Source: Acholeplasma laidlawii
GTDB taxonomy: Bacteria; Bacillota_I; Bacilli_A; Acholeplasmatales; Acholeplasmataceae
Reading direction: 5' to 3'
NCBI RefSeq assembly: GCF_015709225.1
Contig: NZ_JADNRS010000019.1
Span: 1-45,248 of the forward strand
DNA: 45,248 nt
Under the pieces are notes generated by a model. It saw only the letters and a program-made list of their open reading frames with translations, had not been told where the DNA came from and made no database searches. Positions 18,096 to 25,588 of the stretch are shown piece after piece (position 1 is the first letter of the stretch; every line of letters starts with the position of its first letter). The position numbers were made by a program, and so were the translations under genes.

Positions 18096-18926
18096 TTAGC
18101 CAAGTGCTACGTCTAGAATCATCATAATTACAAATCCTAGCATAAATCCAAAAACTGCAAAGTGTGTACCTGAAGTTGCATTTTCTTGCGCTTCAGGTAT
18201 TAACTCTTCTACGACAACATAAATCATTGCACCTGCAGCAAATGCTAAAGCATAAGGTAAAATGACAGACATTGAAGTTACTAAGACAGCACCTAAAACT
18301 GCAAATACTGGTTCAACTAGTGCCGAGGCTTGACCCCACATAAATGCCTTTGTTTTACCCATTTTTTCTTGTGACAGTGGAATAGATACTGCAGCACCTT
18401 CTGGAAAGTTTTGAATACCAATACCTAAGGCAAGCACCATAGCAGCGACTGTTGCCGCTTCAATAGATCCAGTTGTGGCACCAATCGCGCCAAATGCTAC
18501 ACCAATAGCTAGTCCTTCAGGAATGTTGTGTAGTGTAATAGAAAAGACTAATAAGATAGATCTTTTCATTTTAGTAGTAATACCCTCTGTTACTTTTTCC
18601 TTACCAAAATGCATATGCGGTATTATTTTATCTGCAGCAAATAAGAAAATACCACCTAAACTAAACCCAATTGCTGCAACCAACCAAGCAATATTGCCTT
18701 GTTCTTCAGCTATTTCAATACCAGGTGCTAGTAAGGACCAAAAACTAGCAGAAACCATCACACCTGCTGCAACACCATACATCATGCCTAACACATTCTT
18801 ACTAATATTTTTAAAAAAGAATACAAGTGCAGCACCAAGTGCTGTAACAAACCAAGTAAAAGTACCGCCAAGTAGTGCTTGTACCCAAAGTTCTAAACTC
18901 ATGAACCATTCAAACATAAAATCCAC
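18096..18926 (-). CDS. ZIP family divalent metal transporter (ZupT/GufA-like)
   Basis: 276 aa, eight predicted helices. Helix IV has HNIPEGLAIG and helix V has QNFPEGAAVS, the paired metal-site motifs of ZIP transporters. A His-containing cytoplasmic loop (IIPHMHFGKE) lies between helices 3 and 4. It probably imports Zn, Mn or Fe. Placed head-to-tail after an MntR/DtxR-like regulator and preceded by its own promoter with a dyad over the -35 box, it is the likely target of that regulator. Confidence 0.9.
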   Translation of the reverse strand: MDFMFEWFMSLELWVQALLGGTFTWFVTALGAALVFFFKNISKNVLGMMYGVAAGVMVSASFWSLLAPGIEIAEEQGNIAWLVAAIGFSLGGIFLFAADKIIPHMHFGKEKVTEGITTKMKRSILLVFSITLHNIPEGLAIGVAFGAIGATTGSIEAATVAAMVLALGIGIQNFPEGAAVSIPLSQEKMGKTKAFMWGQASALVEPVFAVLGAVLVTSMSVILPYALAFAAGAMIYVVVEELIPEAQENATSGTHFAVFGFMLGFVIMMILDVALG

Positions 18927-18978
18927 CTCTTAATTTGTTGTTATATGTATATTTTATCACAACTTTATGGACATTTTA

Positions 18979-19014
18979 AGTATATGCATAAAATTAATTT
19001 AACCAAATGGTTAA
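18979..19014 (-). promoter_or_regulatory. ZIP promoter with dyad operator over the -35 box
   Basis: Minus-strand TTGGTT (19001-19006), 16-bp spacer, TATACT (18979-18984). The -35 box lies inside a perfect dyad, TTAACCA-AA-TGGTTAA (18999-19014). A DtxR-family repressor bound there would block the promoter; the regulator gene ends 31 bases away. Confidence 0.6.
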
Positions 19015-19041
19015 TAAAATAAAAAAAGAGTTTTCACTCTT
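19014..19041 (-). terminator. Intrinsic terminator of the mntR-like gene
   Basis: A short 6-bp stem (AAGAGT / ACTCTT, 4-base loop) runs into seven Ts on the minus strand. It sits 4 bases past the regulator stop and directly before the ZIP operator. Confidence 0.65.
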
Positions 19042-19044
19042 AAT

Positions 19045-19698
19045 TTAAAGGACAGTTCCATAAATTTTATCAGTTATGATTTCTGTTAAATCTAAATTTT
19101 TATCATCATAGTGTATGGTATAAAGTTTAGTAAATTCGTCATGTTTAATAATGGATAATTCTATTCCAAGATTGATATGATGCTTATCTAAGAATTCTAG
19201 TAAACGTCTTTGGTCAACTACTCTTTTCACTAAGAATTTATCACCAACTTTAGATTGAGATAAAGGAATTAAAGTATCATATTCTAGTGGTTGTTTCACT
19301 CCTGGTATTGGATTTCCATGGGCACATACAACAGGTTGACCTAATGAATCATATATACGACTCATCAAATCATCTGAGGATGCGTGTTCTAATCTTTCAG
19401 CTTCATCATGAACTTTAGACCATGGATAATTCAGTTTTTCCACTAAATATTTTTCCCATAGACGGTGATTCCTTACTAATCTAATTGCTTCTTTTAATCC
19501 TTTGGGTGTAAGTTTCACGCCCTTATAAGGTATAAAGGTAATTAATTTTTTAGTGGCTAATCTACGAACCATTTCATTCACAGTTTGATCCGTACTTTCC
19601 ATGATGTAGGCTATTTCAATATTTTTAACAAGTTCCTTGTTTTGTTCAACAGTTAACTTATAAATGTTTTTGATATAATCTTCTTCTGCTCTGTACAT
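19045..19698 (-). CDS. MntR/DtxR-family metal-dependent repressor
   Basis: 217 aa. The N-terminal winged helix (EDYIKNIYKLT, then MVRRLATKKLITF) is followed by GVKLTPKG and NHRLWEKYLVEKL. The metal-binding dimer segment reads WSKVHDEAERLEHASSDDLMSRIYDSLG, and CAHGNPIPG and a C-terminal SH3-like FeoA domain complete the protein. The full-length form with the SH3 domain is more like IdeR/DtxR or SirR than Bacillus MntR (about 142 aa). With Mn or Fe bound it would repress uptake genes such as the ZIP gene downstream. GAGG lies 8 bases before the ATG. Confidence 0.88.
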   Translation of the reverse strand: MYRAEEDYIKNIYKLTVEQNKELVKNIEIAYIMESTDQTVNEMVRRLATKKLITFIPYKGVKLTPKGLKEAIRLVRNHRLWEKYLVEKLNYPWSKVHDEAERLEHASSDDLMSRIYDSLGQPVVCAHGNPIPGVKQPLEYDTLIPLSQSKVGDKFLVKRVVDQRRLLEFLDKHHINLGIELSIIKHDEFTKLYTIHYDDKNLDLTEIITDKIYGTVL

Positions 19699-19770
19699 AA
19701 ATTTACCTCAATTCTTATATTTACTATGTTGTTATCATACATCTTTTAGAGTATATATGCAACAAATGAA

Positions 19771-19977
19771 CTATTCAATACGCTTAACTAAATAATCCAA
19801 TCCATAATCCCATGCTTTATTAAAGTATGTGTAAGCAAGTTCCCATGTTTTCGGCTCATCTTTGAACTCTTTGTTCTATATATCGGTAATAGTTATTAAT
19901 CTATTTGAGTAGTTTTTTATTAAGTCTAAGCCCGATGTGTGCATAAAAATCAGTATGAAGATGAGACTAGATAGCAT
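19771..19977 (-). pseudogene. Possible gene remnant with an in-frame amber stop
   Basis: The 310-base gap after the cyclophilin gene holds one open frame of 69 codons interrupted by TAG at codon 34 (19876-19878). The second half looks protein-like, with DEPKTWELAYTYFNKAWDYG before the final stop, and uses typical codons. The first half begins with a hydrophobic stretch and may be chance. No Shine-Dalgarno is seen. I read it as a decayed 3' end of an unknown gene. Confidence 0.35.
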
Positions 19978-20005
19978 AAATAAACTGCCATCAAAAAATG
20001 GCAGT
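19978..20005 (-). terminator. Intrinsic terminator of the cyclophilin gene
   Basis: An 8-bp stem ACTGCCAT / ATGGCAGT with a 6-base loop is followed on the minus strand by TTTATTTATG, just past the stop of the cyclophilin gene. Confidence 0.75.
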
Positions 20006-20009
20006 ACAT

Positions 20010-20663
20010 TTACTTATTATAATAAATTACTGGACTTGGTTCATAATTTTTTAAATCAACTTCAATAGTTTCTATTACTACTTTGGATAATGGTTCATCA
20101 TTGTAATTTGTATTTAGTCTCTCGAGTTGGTTTAAGACACTAAAACCGCTTATGATCCCACCAAATGATGCGTATGCACCATCTAAGTGCGGTGAAGTGG
20201 ATGTCATCATGAAAAATTGTGATGTAGCACTATTTTTATCACTGGTTCTAGCCATTGATAGCACACCATAAGTATGTTTTAAATTATTCGTAAACCCATT
20301 TGAACCGAATTCACCACGAATTGGTGACTTTGTATCCTTGACCATTCCACCTTGAACCATAAAATCTTTGATAATTCTATGAAAGCTACTATCACTAAAC
20401 TGATCATCTAATATATAATCAATAAAATTATTGACTGTATTTGGTGCAACACTAGGAAATAATTGTGCCTTAATCACTCCAAAATCTTTAACTTTAATAG
20501 TAATGACAGGATTTTCTTCATGAATATAAGTAAAATACCCTAAATCCTCTAATTTAACATCTGTTTCTTCAATATTATCTGTTTCATCAGTTGCTTTATT
20601 TTCACAACCTATCAACATAAAAACACTAAATAATATAAGAATTGATAATACTAACTTATTCAT
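20010..20663 (-). CDS. Lipoprotein peptidyl-prolyl isomerase, cyclophilin type
   Basis: 217 aa. The N-terminus is a lipoprotein signal (about 1-19) with lipobox LIGC (Cys20) and an acidic linker. The cyclophilin core starts near residue 45 with FHRIIKDFMVQGG, SMARTSDKNSATSQFFM and HLDGAYASFGGIISG, which include the catalytic Arg and the substrate-cleft Gln and Phe. It is anchored outside the membrane and should help fold secreted or surface proteins. The Shine-Dalgarno GAGG is 10 bases from the ATG, a little long. Confidence 0.92.
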   Translation of the reverse strand: MNKLVLSILILFSVFMLIGCENKATDETDNIEETDVKLEDLGYFTYIHEENPVITIKVKDFGVIKAQLFPSVAPNTVNNFIDYILDDQFSDSSFHRIIKDFMVQGGMVKDTKSPIRGEFGSNGFTNNLKHTYGVLSMARTSDKNSATSQFFMMTSTSPHLDGAYASFGGIISGFSVLNQLERLNTNYNDEPLSKVVIETIEVDLKNYEPSPVIYYNK

Positions 20664-20843
20664 CTATACTTTACCTCTACCAAATTTCTCTAAGAAAGAT
20701 TATAACACGCACTAGTTATATTACCAAGTATAAATATTTAATAGTTTATTGATACATCACATGATGGATCATAGAAAAAATAGCGAATCCAGATATATTA
20801 AGTAATTTGTATTATACTTACCATTCAAACCATGTATTCTATG

Positions 20844-21077
20844 TTAATCTTTATCTGAATCGATAACAGGTGTAATTATAAATTTACAAGACCTACAATA
20901 AAAGGATACAGCCTTTTTTCTGGTCAAAAATGGAGTTTTTGTAATCATAATGCTGTCTTGAGGTCTACCAAAAATTGTAAGCGGCATCATTTTATTCTTA
21001 GGAAGCCACATGATAGGCATTCTATCAGTAAATATGTAGCCTTCTTTCATAGTACTTAAGCATTTAGGACATTCCAT
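20844..21077 (-). CDS. Small zinc-ribbon protein (DUF6487-like)
   Basis: 77 aa. Two CxxC knuckles, CPKC near the start and CRSC near residue 60, form a predicted zinc ribbon, with a roughly 50-residue basic and hydrophobic insert. AAAGGAGG lies 7 bases before the ATG, a very strong site. Proteins of this shape are common in Firmicutes and have no known role. Confidence 0.75.
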   Translation of the reverse strand: MECPKCLSTMKEGYIFTDRMPIMWLPKNKMMPLTIFGRPQDSIMITKTPFLTRKKAVSFYCRSCKFIITPVIDSDKD

Positions 21078-21224
21078 AGTTCATCCTCCTTTTATTATGT
21101 ATTGGATTGTTTTTATGATAACGTTGTACTTTAATCTCATTATATCATGAACATTGGTTCAAATACTTCATAGTTCTAAGTAAAAGATATTATAATTAAA
21201 ACATAATTAAAAAGAGGTGTAGTT

Positions 21225-21434
21225 ATGGATAAAGAACTAAAGTATATGATAATAACTGTTGAAACTTATCCCTTTGGTTTCGATATTAAGCATTTTTATT
21301 TACCAGTCATGAGCCATGTTCAAATTGGTGATGTGATAAAAAGTGTACATGGTCATAGATATAAAATCATTGACGGTAAAACTCAATTATCTATGACAGA
21401 TATTGATACAAATTTATATATACCATTTGAATAA
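21225..21434 (+). CDS. Small hypothetical protein
   Basis: 69 aa, soluble, with no recognised domain. AGAGGTG lies 5-6 bases before the ATG and a -10 TATAAT lies near 21191, so it is probably expressed. The sequence has a beta-rich pattern (HYLPVMSHVQIGDVIKSV-like) but nothing that I can assign. Confidence 0.55.
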   Translation: MDKELKYMIITVETYPFGFDIKHFYLPVMSHVQIGDVIKSVHGHRYKIIDGKTQLSMTDIDTNLYIPFE

Positions 21435-21458
21435 TCTATTATACATGGAGGACCCAAT

Positions 21459-21497
21459 ATGAAAAAAACGTTAATTGATATGATACCTCTAAAGTAG
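21459..21497 (+). other. 12-codon ORF with strong Shine-Dalgarno
   Basis: GGAGG lies 8 bases before an ATG that opens only MKKTLIDMIPLK and a TAG. It looks like the intact 5' end of a gene that has lost its frame, or a short leader peptide for the membrane ORF 30 bases further on, which is in a different frame. Confidence 0.35.
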
Positions 21498-21525
21498 ACA
21501 CAGGAAATAATATAAATTAAAAACA

Positions 21526-21894
21526 TTGGACTTCGCATTACTCTTCTCAGGGTTTATGTTAGGTGGGTTTGTAAGTACTATTTATTTTATACGCGCTTCA
21601 AAGCCTACTTTTAAACCTATCAAGTGGAATCAAGTAATCTTTATACTAGGTACTATCATCACAGCTATTACAATTCTAAGTGGACTAACATTTAGTAGTA
21701 TAACAACTAATATTGAACTATTTAAAAATGATACCTTTATACATATTATGACTCTTGATTTTATCTTTATGACGTTAATTAGCCCGTTATTGTTAAAACC
21801 CATTTCAAAATACTATGTATTAGGATTAATACCCATTATAGGTATATTTACAACATTGATTTTAGAACAAAATAAAAAGTCTGTAAAGAATTAA
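21526..21894 (+). CDS. Small membrane protein, possibly N-terminally damaged
   Basis: 122 aa from a TTG. Four hydrophobic helices are visible (about 3-24, 33-54, 70-92, 98-114). There is no ATG or good Shine-Dalgarno at the predicted start, and an in-frame TAA lies at 21508. The nearest well-formed start is the 12-codon ORF at 21459 in another frame. It may be a frameshifted gene; an internal ATG at about 21556 is an alternative start. No family is recognised. Confidence 0.45.
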   Translation: MDFALLFSGFMLGGFVSTIYFIRASKPTFKPIKWNQVIFILGTIITAITILSGLTFSSITTNIELFKNDTFIHIMTLDFIFMTLISPLLLKPISKYYVLGLIPIIGIFTTLILEQNKKSVKN

Positions 21895-22075
21895 TATTCT
21901 TCAGAGATTTTATCGATCTTTGGGTGTTTTTTGATTTCCAATAGACTAAATACCTGCTTAAAATGGTCTTACTTAACGATCTAATGGTACTTTTATATCT
22001 ATAGATAGTGGTAATTTAAACTGTTTTTAAGGTCCTATAATATTGGTCTCATTCTTTACTAAACATATTGTAATC

Positions 22076-22112
22076 GTGCCAAAAAAGCACCCTGGCATTC
22101 CAGAGTGCTTTT
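22076..22112 (-). terminator. Intrinsic terminator of the TrmB-like regulator gene
   Basis: AAAAGCAC, one wobble, CTGG, a 4-base loop, CCAG and GTGCTTTT form a 13-bp stem on the minus strand, followed by TTGGC. The rest of the 250-base gap (21895-22080) shows no convincing gene. Confidence 0.75.
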
Positions 22113-22143
22113 AAATTTTTTAAGACTGTATTAATTTATTTCT

Positions 22144-22953
22144 TTACTTTTCCTTTTTTTTAAGTATTTCTTTACCTAATTTTTCAGCTTTTGTGTGTAT
22201 TGCTAAATCAGGATATGTTTCAAATAAACTCTTATTCAATATATGTTTCAACTTAATTAAATATATATCATGATGTATATGTTCAGAAACAATACTAATC
22301 ATCAAATGATTTTGAGTTGAAGTTGCTTGCCATTCCTCTCTAAAGGGGTCATAATTGGCCACTAAAACACTTTTTAAATCACTTACGAGCATTAAGCGGT
22401 TGGACTCTTTATTCTCATTTTGGTGACTATATATAAACACATTAGGTTTACTGTAATTTGTTTTAGCAAAACTAAATACATGCACATCCACACCTTTTCT
22501 ATTTAGAAAGTCAAATGCATCATCGAATAAATCTAAATTTAGATCCGTATTCATGTAGACTTCTTGTCTTGATTCGTAAAGTAACGTCCTTGCTTTTCCA
22601 ATAATTGCATCAAATCCATTCATATTAAAATAAGGCGTCTTTATTGGCTGAATCTTTATCTGATTAAGCTGTCTTCTTAATTGATGCATATGTTCTTGAT
22701 GTTTAAACTCTAAGATGCTTAAAAGCTCATTAGGATCTTGACTATAATAAAGTTCTTTACTCCCACTTTCAAGCAAGAGTACGCCTTCTTTATGCATTTT
22801 ATCAATGATGCCATAAATGGAAGATCTGGATAAACGAATGTTTTTAGCAATTTCATATACAGTTTGTCCCGGATTTTCTAGTAAAAAAATATAAATCATA
22901 GACTCATTTTCAGTGAAATATACAGACTTTAGTAATTCAATGGTATCTTTCAT
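22144..22953 (-). CDS. TrmB-family transcriptional regulator
   Basis: 269 aa. The N-terminal winged helix (about 5-75) has YEIAKNIRLSRSSIYGIIDKM as recognition region, then a short coiled coil (about 82-105). The C-terminal TrmB sensor domain (about 110-255) resembles a phospholipase-D fold. TrmB proteins usually bind sugars; the ligand is unknown. AGGAG lies 8 bases from the ATG. A perfect operator dyad brackets its own -10 box, so autorepression is likely. Its targets may lie elsewhere, since the neighbours are unrelated. Confidence 0.85.
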   Translation of the reverse strand: MKDTIELLKSVYFTENESMIYIFLLENPGQTVYEIAKNIRLSRSSIYGIIDKMHKEGVLLLESGSKELYYSQDPNELLSILEFKHQEHMHQLRRQLNQIKIQPIKTPYFNMNGFDAIIGKARTLLYESRQEVYMNTDLNLDLFDDAFDFLNRKGVDVHVFSFAKTNYSKPNVFIYSHQNENKESNRLMLVSDLKSVLVANYDPFREEWQATSTQNHLMISIVSEHIHHDIYLIKLKHILNKSLFETYPDLAIHTKAEKLGKEILKKKEK

Positions 22954-22972
22954 GTAAATATCTCCTAATCGT

Positions 22973-23005
22973 AATAAACGTTGTCTATATTATACAACGT
23001 TTATT
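22973..23005 (-). promoter_or_regulatory. Autoregulatory dyad around the TrmB -10 box
   Basis: Perfect 12-base arms AATAAACGTTGT (22973-22984) and ACAACGTTTATT (22994-23005) flank a 9-base spacer. On the minus strand the -10 TATAAT (22989-22994) sits in the middle. The mRNA would start near 22982, giving a leader of about 30 bases. Confidence 0.7.
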
Positions 23006-23030
23006 TTACAACCGACTTAAAAACACTAAA

Positions 23031-23084
23031 ATATAAAAAAACTTAAGGTGTTTAGCCGTTTATGACTATTACCTTAAGTTTTTT
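23031..23084 (-). terminator. Terminator of the CstR-like sulfur operon
   Basis: A perfect 14-bp stem (AAAAAACTTAAGGT / ACCTTAAGTTTTTT) with a 21-base loop lies directly after the stop of the CstR-like gene and ends in Ts on the minus strand. Confidence 0.8.
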
Positions 23085-23085
23085 A

Positions 23086-23337
23086 TTAAATACTCTTTAT
23101 AAGTAATTTTAGCGCTTCATCAATGCCTTCTAAATCAACATTATTAATTTCTTCTATTTTTTGAACTAAATTGGATGTTGTAATCAAACCAATAACACGG
23201 TCTACACTGGATCGTACCGCTTTGAGTTGTGTTACTATATCTTCACAACTTGCTTGATTGTCGATAAGTTTAAGTACACCATTAACTTGTCCCTGTGTTC
23301 TTTTCAGTCGATTTACAATCGTAATATCACATTTCAT
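23086..23337 (-). CDS. CstR-like (CsoR family) sulfur-sensing repressor, single sensor Cys
   Basis: 83 aa from the ATG at 23337, which has GGAG 9 bases upstream; two upstream ATGs lie inside or before that site. The CsoR/DUF156 helical core reads NRLKRTQGQVNGVLKLI and CEDIVTQLKAVRSSVDRVIG, and the protein ends LLIKSI as CstR does. The family's CstR branch uses Cys31 and Cys60 to sense persulfides. Here Cys31 is present at exactly that number, position 60 is Lys, and an extra Cys lies at position 3. It lacks the His and second Cys of copper sensors (CsoR). It is last in the operon and should bind the ATACCC/GGGTAT operator at 25589. Confidence 0.85.
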   Translation of the reverse strand: MKCDITIVNRLKRTQGQVNGVLKLIDNQASCEDIVTQLKAVRSSVDRVIGLITTSNLVQKIEEINNVDLEGIDEALKLLIKSI

Positions 23338-23632
23338 ATAATACATCTCCATTATATGCACTCATTCCACCTAATACATTCGTAATCTTATAACCTTGTT
23401 GAGCTAAGAAATTTGATGCAACCTGACTTCTGGAACCACTCCAACAAACAACATAATAGTGGTCCTTTTTATTCAGTTTTCCTAAATGATTACCAAATTC
23501 TGATAAAGGCAAATGAATCATATTATTAATATATCCCATACTCATTTCACTTTTTTCTCTTACATCAATAACTTTAACTTGATCTTTTCTTACTAATATT
23601 TCTAACTCTTGAGCCATGATTGTTTGATACAT
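23327..23632 (-). CDS. Single-domain rhodanese (sulfurtransferase)
   Basis: 101 aa from the ATG at 23632, 9 bases after AAGGAGG. It has KVIDVREKSE, then active-site CWSGSR with catalytic Cys in VVCWSGSRS, and VLGGMSAYNG at the end. It passes sulfane sulfur from persulfides to acceptors. Its start lies inside the CoA-disulfide reductase gene (59-base overlap) and its end overlaps the CstR-like gene by 11 bases, which suggests tight translational coupling. Confidence 0.88.
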   Translation of the reverse strand: MYQTIMAQELEILVRKDQVKVIDVREKSEMSMGYINNMIHLPLSEFGNHLGKLNKKDHYYVVCWSGSRSQVASNFLAQQGYKITNVLGGMSAYNGDVLYEM

Positions 23633-25265
23633 GTTGTTTAACCTCCTTTTGAGTATTACTATAGATACTATAAGAACCATCTAGGTTATAACAATCATAA
23701 CCTAATGGCCGTAAAATTTGTTCTGCATTGTAACTTCTTGTACCACTTTGACAGTATAGTACTATTTTTTTATCTTTAGGTATTTCACCTAATCTTGAAC
23801 GTAATTCATCGATCGGGATGTTTAATGCACCTTTTATCTTACCTAAACTTTTTACTTCTGATGAATTTCTAACATCAACAAAGAAAGCACCTTCTTCAAT
23901 GAGCGCATCAACTTGGTGCCATTGAACAGTCTTAGATAGACCTAAAATAACATTTTGACTTACATAGCCTGCTAAATTCACAATATCTTTAGCACTACCA
24001 AATGGTGGTGCATATGTAAACTCTAATTCTTGTAACTCAGTAACTTTTAAGCCGGATTTTATTGCTGTTGCAATAATATCAATACGCTTGTCCACGCCTT
24101 TTTTACCAACTGCTTGTGCCCCAAGTATCTTTTGGGTTTTCGGATTAAAGATTACTTTTAGGTTAATTGATGTAGCACCTGGATAATAGCCTGCATGATC
24201 GTTTGCTAATAAATGTATAACTTCATAATCTTTATTAACTAATTGTTTTTCATTTAAGCCGGTGGAGGCAAATGTTTGATCAAATAAGCGCACAATCGAG
24301 GTACCTAATGTACCTTGATATTTCACGTCAAGTCCATTTAATATATCAGCTAGTTGACGTCCTTGACGATTTGCAGGACTTGCTAGAGGTATTAAAGTAT
24401 CTTCGTTTGTAATAAAGTTTTTTACGATGATTGCATCACCCACAGCATAAATGTCTTTAACGGAAGTTTCAAAATATTCATCAACTTTGATACCATTTCT
24501 CATACCAACTTCAATACCTGCTTGAACAGCTAGACCTGATTCGGGCACTACGCCAATGGAACTAATAATGAAATCTGCATGTAACTCTAAATCATCAAAG
24601 ATTAGTTTATTATCTCTAATCTCTAATAAGTCTTTAGAGGTATAAACATCAATACCATTGTTTTCTAATTCCAACTTAGCAAATTGACTCATTTCAAAGT
24701 CAAGTGGTGTTAGTACTTGGTTAGCTCTTTCAATAATCGATACATCAAGCCCTAATTTCTTTAGGTTTTCAGCAACTTCTAACCCGATGAATCCAGCACC
24801 AATAATCGCAACTTTTTTAGGATTGTTCGTATGAATATAATTCATAATATAATCTAAATCCGGTATATTTCTAAGTGTAAAGTATGGAATTGTATCCATA
24901 CCTTTTACTTGAGGAATGATTGGTTTTGCGCCTGTTGAAATAACTAGTTTATCATATGGATAAGTACTTTCTACACCATCATTTTTTACAATAACTTGTT
25001 TATTATTAGGATCAATTTTAACTACTTCATGATTTTGTTTGATTATAAGATTAAATCTATCCATCAACATTGTATCTTTAGCAACTAAAAGTTTATCTCT
25101 ACTATCTATTTCACCTGAAATATAGTAAGGTAAGCCACAGTTAGCAAAGGATACAAATGGACCCTTTTCAAATATGGTGATTTCATCTGTCTGATTTAGT
25201 CTGCGATATCTTGTTGCAAAACTCATACCACCAGCCACGCCACCTATAACTACTATTTTCTTCAT
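23574..25265 (-). CDS. CoA-disulfide reductase fused to rhodanese (CoADR-Rhd)
   Basis: 563 aa. The N-terminal FAD domain has VVIGGVAGG, and SFANCGLPYY carries the redox-active Cys43 of CoA-disulfide/polysulfide reductases. The NAD-binding GAGFIGLEVAENL lies near 155 and the FAD motif in DIYAVGDA near 270. A C-terminal rhodanese domain (about 455-545) has the active site CQSGTR. Fused enzymes of this type reduce CoA persulfide or polysulfide with NAD(P)H. Its last 20 residues are read from DNA shared with the next rhodanese gene. It starts 4 bases after the first rhodanese stop. Confidence 0.93.
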   Translation of the reverse strand: MKKIVVIGGVAGGMSFATRYRRLNQTDEITIFEKGPFVSFANCGLPYYISGEIDSRDKLLVAKDTMLMDRFNLIIKQNHEVVKIDPNNKQVIVKNDGVESTYPYDKLVISTGAKPIIPQVKGMDTIPYFTLRNIPDLDYIMNYIHTNNPKKVAIIGAGFIGLEVAENLKKLGLDVSIIERANQVLTPLDFEMSQFAKLELENNGIDVYTSKDLLEIRDNKLIFDDLELHADFIISSIGVVPESGLAVQAGIEVGMRNGIKVDEYFETSVKDIYAVGDAIIVKNFITNEDTLIPLASPANRQGRQLADILNGLDVKYQGTLGTSIVRLFDQTFASTGLNEKQLVNKDYEVIHLLANDHAGYYPGATSINLKVIFNPKTQKILGAQAVGKKGVDKRIDIIATAIKSGLKVTELQELEFTYAPPFGSAKDIVNLAGYVSQNVILGLSKTVQWHQVDALIEEGAFFVDVRNSSEVKSLGKIKGALNIPIDELRSRLGEIPKDKKIVLYCQSGTRSYNAEQILRPLGYDCYNLDGSYSIYSNTQKEVKQHVSNNHGSRVRNISKKRSS

Positions 25266-25269
25266 AAAA

Positions 25270-25548
25270 TCACCCCCTTGTGTAATATTTAAGCATGCCG
25301 CCTTTAATGTTTACTGCATCCACACCATTTTTCTTTAAAATTCTTACTGCCATTCTACTTCTCATACCGGATTGACATGTTACATATACTTTTTTATCTG
25401 TTTTGTATTTAGATATTTGTCCTAATGGTATATTTTTAGCACCTTTATGATTAAAGGATTGAAATTCATGTGGTTCTCTTACATCGATGACAATATCTGT
25501 ATCTTTAATATCACGCCATGAAACGGAATTTGATTTGAAAAAAAACAC
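25270..25548 (-). CDS. Rhodanese, first gene of the sulfur operon
   Basis: 92 aa from a GTG at 25548, which has AAGGAG 9 bases upstream. The in-frame ATG at 25584 has only GGGG and lies almost on the operator, so GTG is preferred. It has IVIDVREPHEF, the active site CQSGMR in VTCQSGMRS, and VNIKGGMLKYY. The single-domain protein transfers sulfane sulfur. With the fusion protein and the second rhodanese the operon encodes three sulfurtransferase sites, each with a different loop. Confidence 0.85.
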   Translation of the reverse strand: MFFFKSNSVSWRDIKDTDIVIDVREPHEFQSFNHKGAKNIPLGQISKYKTDKKVYVTCQSGMRSRMAVRILKKNGVDAVNIKGGMLKYYTRG

Positions 25549-25588
25549 TTTTATATTCTCCTTATATGGATTAAATATCCTCATTAAA

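Noticed and set aside
18475-18933. 152-codon plus-strand ORF opposite the ZIP gene
   Set aside because: The ZIP motifs on the minus strand are unambiguous; the antisense frame is open because of Ala-rich codons.
19771-19977. Recoding of the in-frame TAG (for example pyrrolysine)
   Set aside because: No Pyl genes or downstream stem are seen, TAG is used as an ordinary stop elsewhere, and the first half looks random.
23086-23361. Copper sensor CsoR
   Set aside because: The His and second Cys of the copper site are missing, and all neighbours handle sulfur, not copper.
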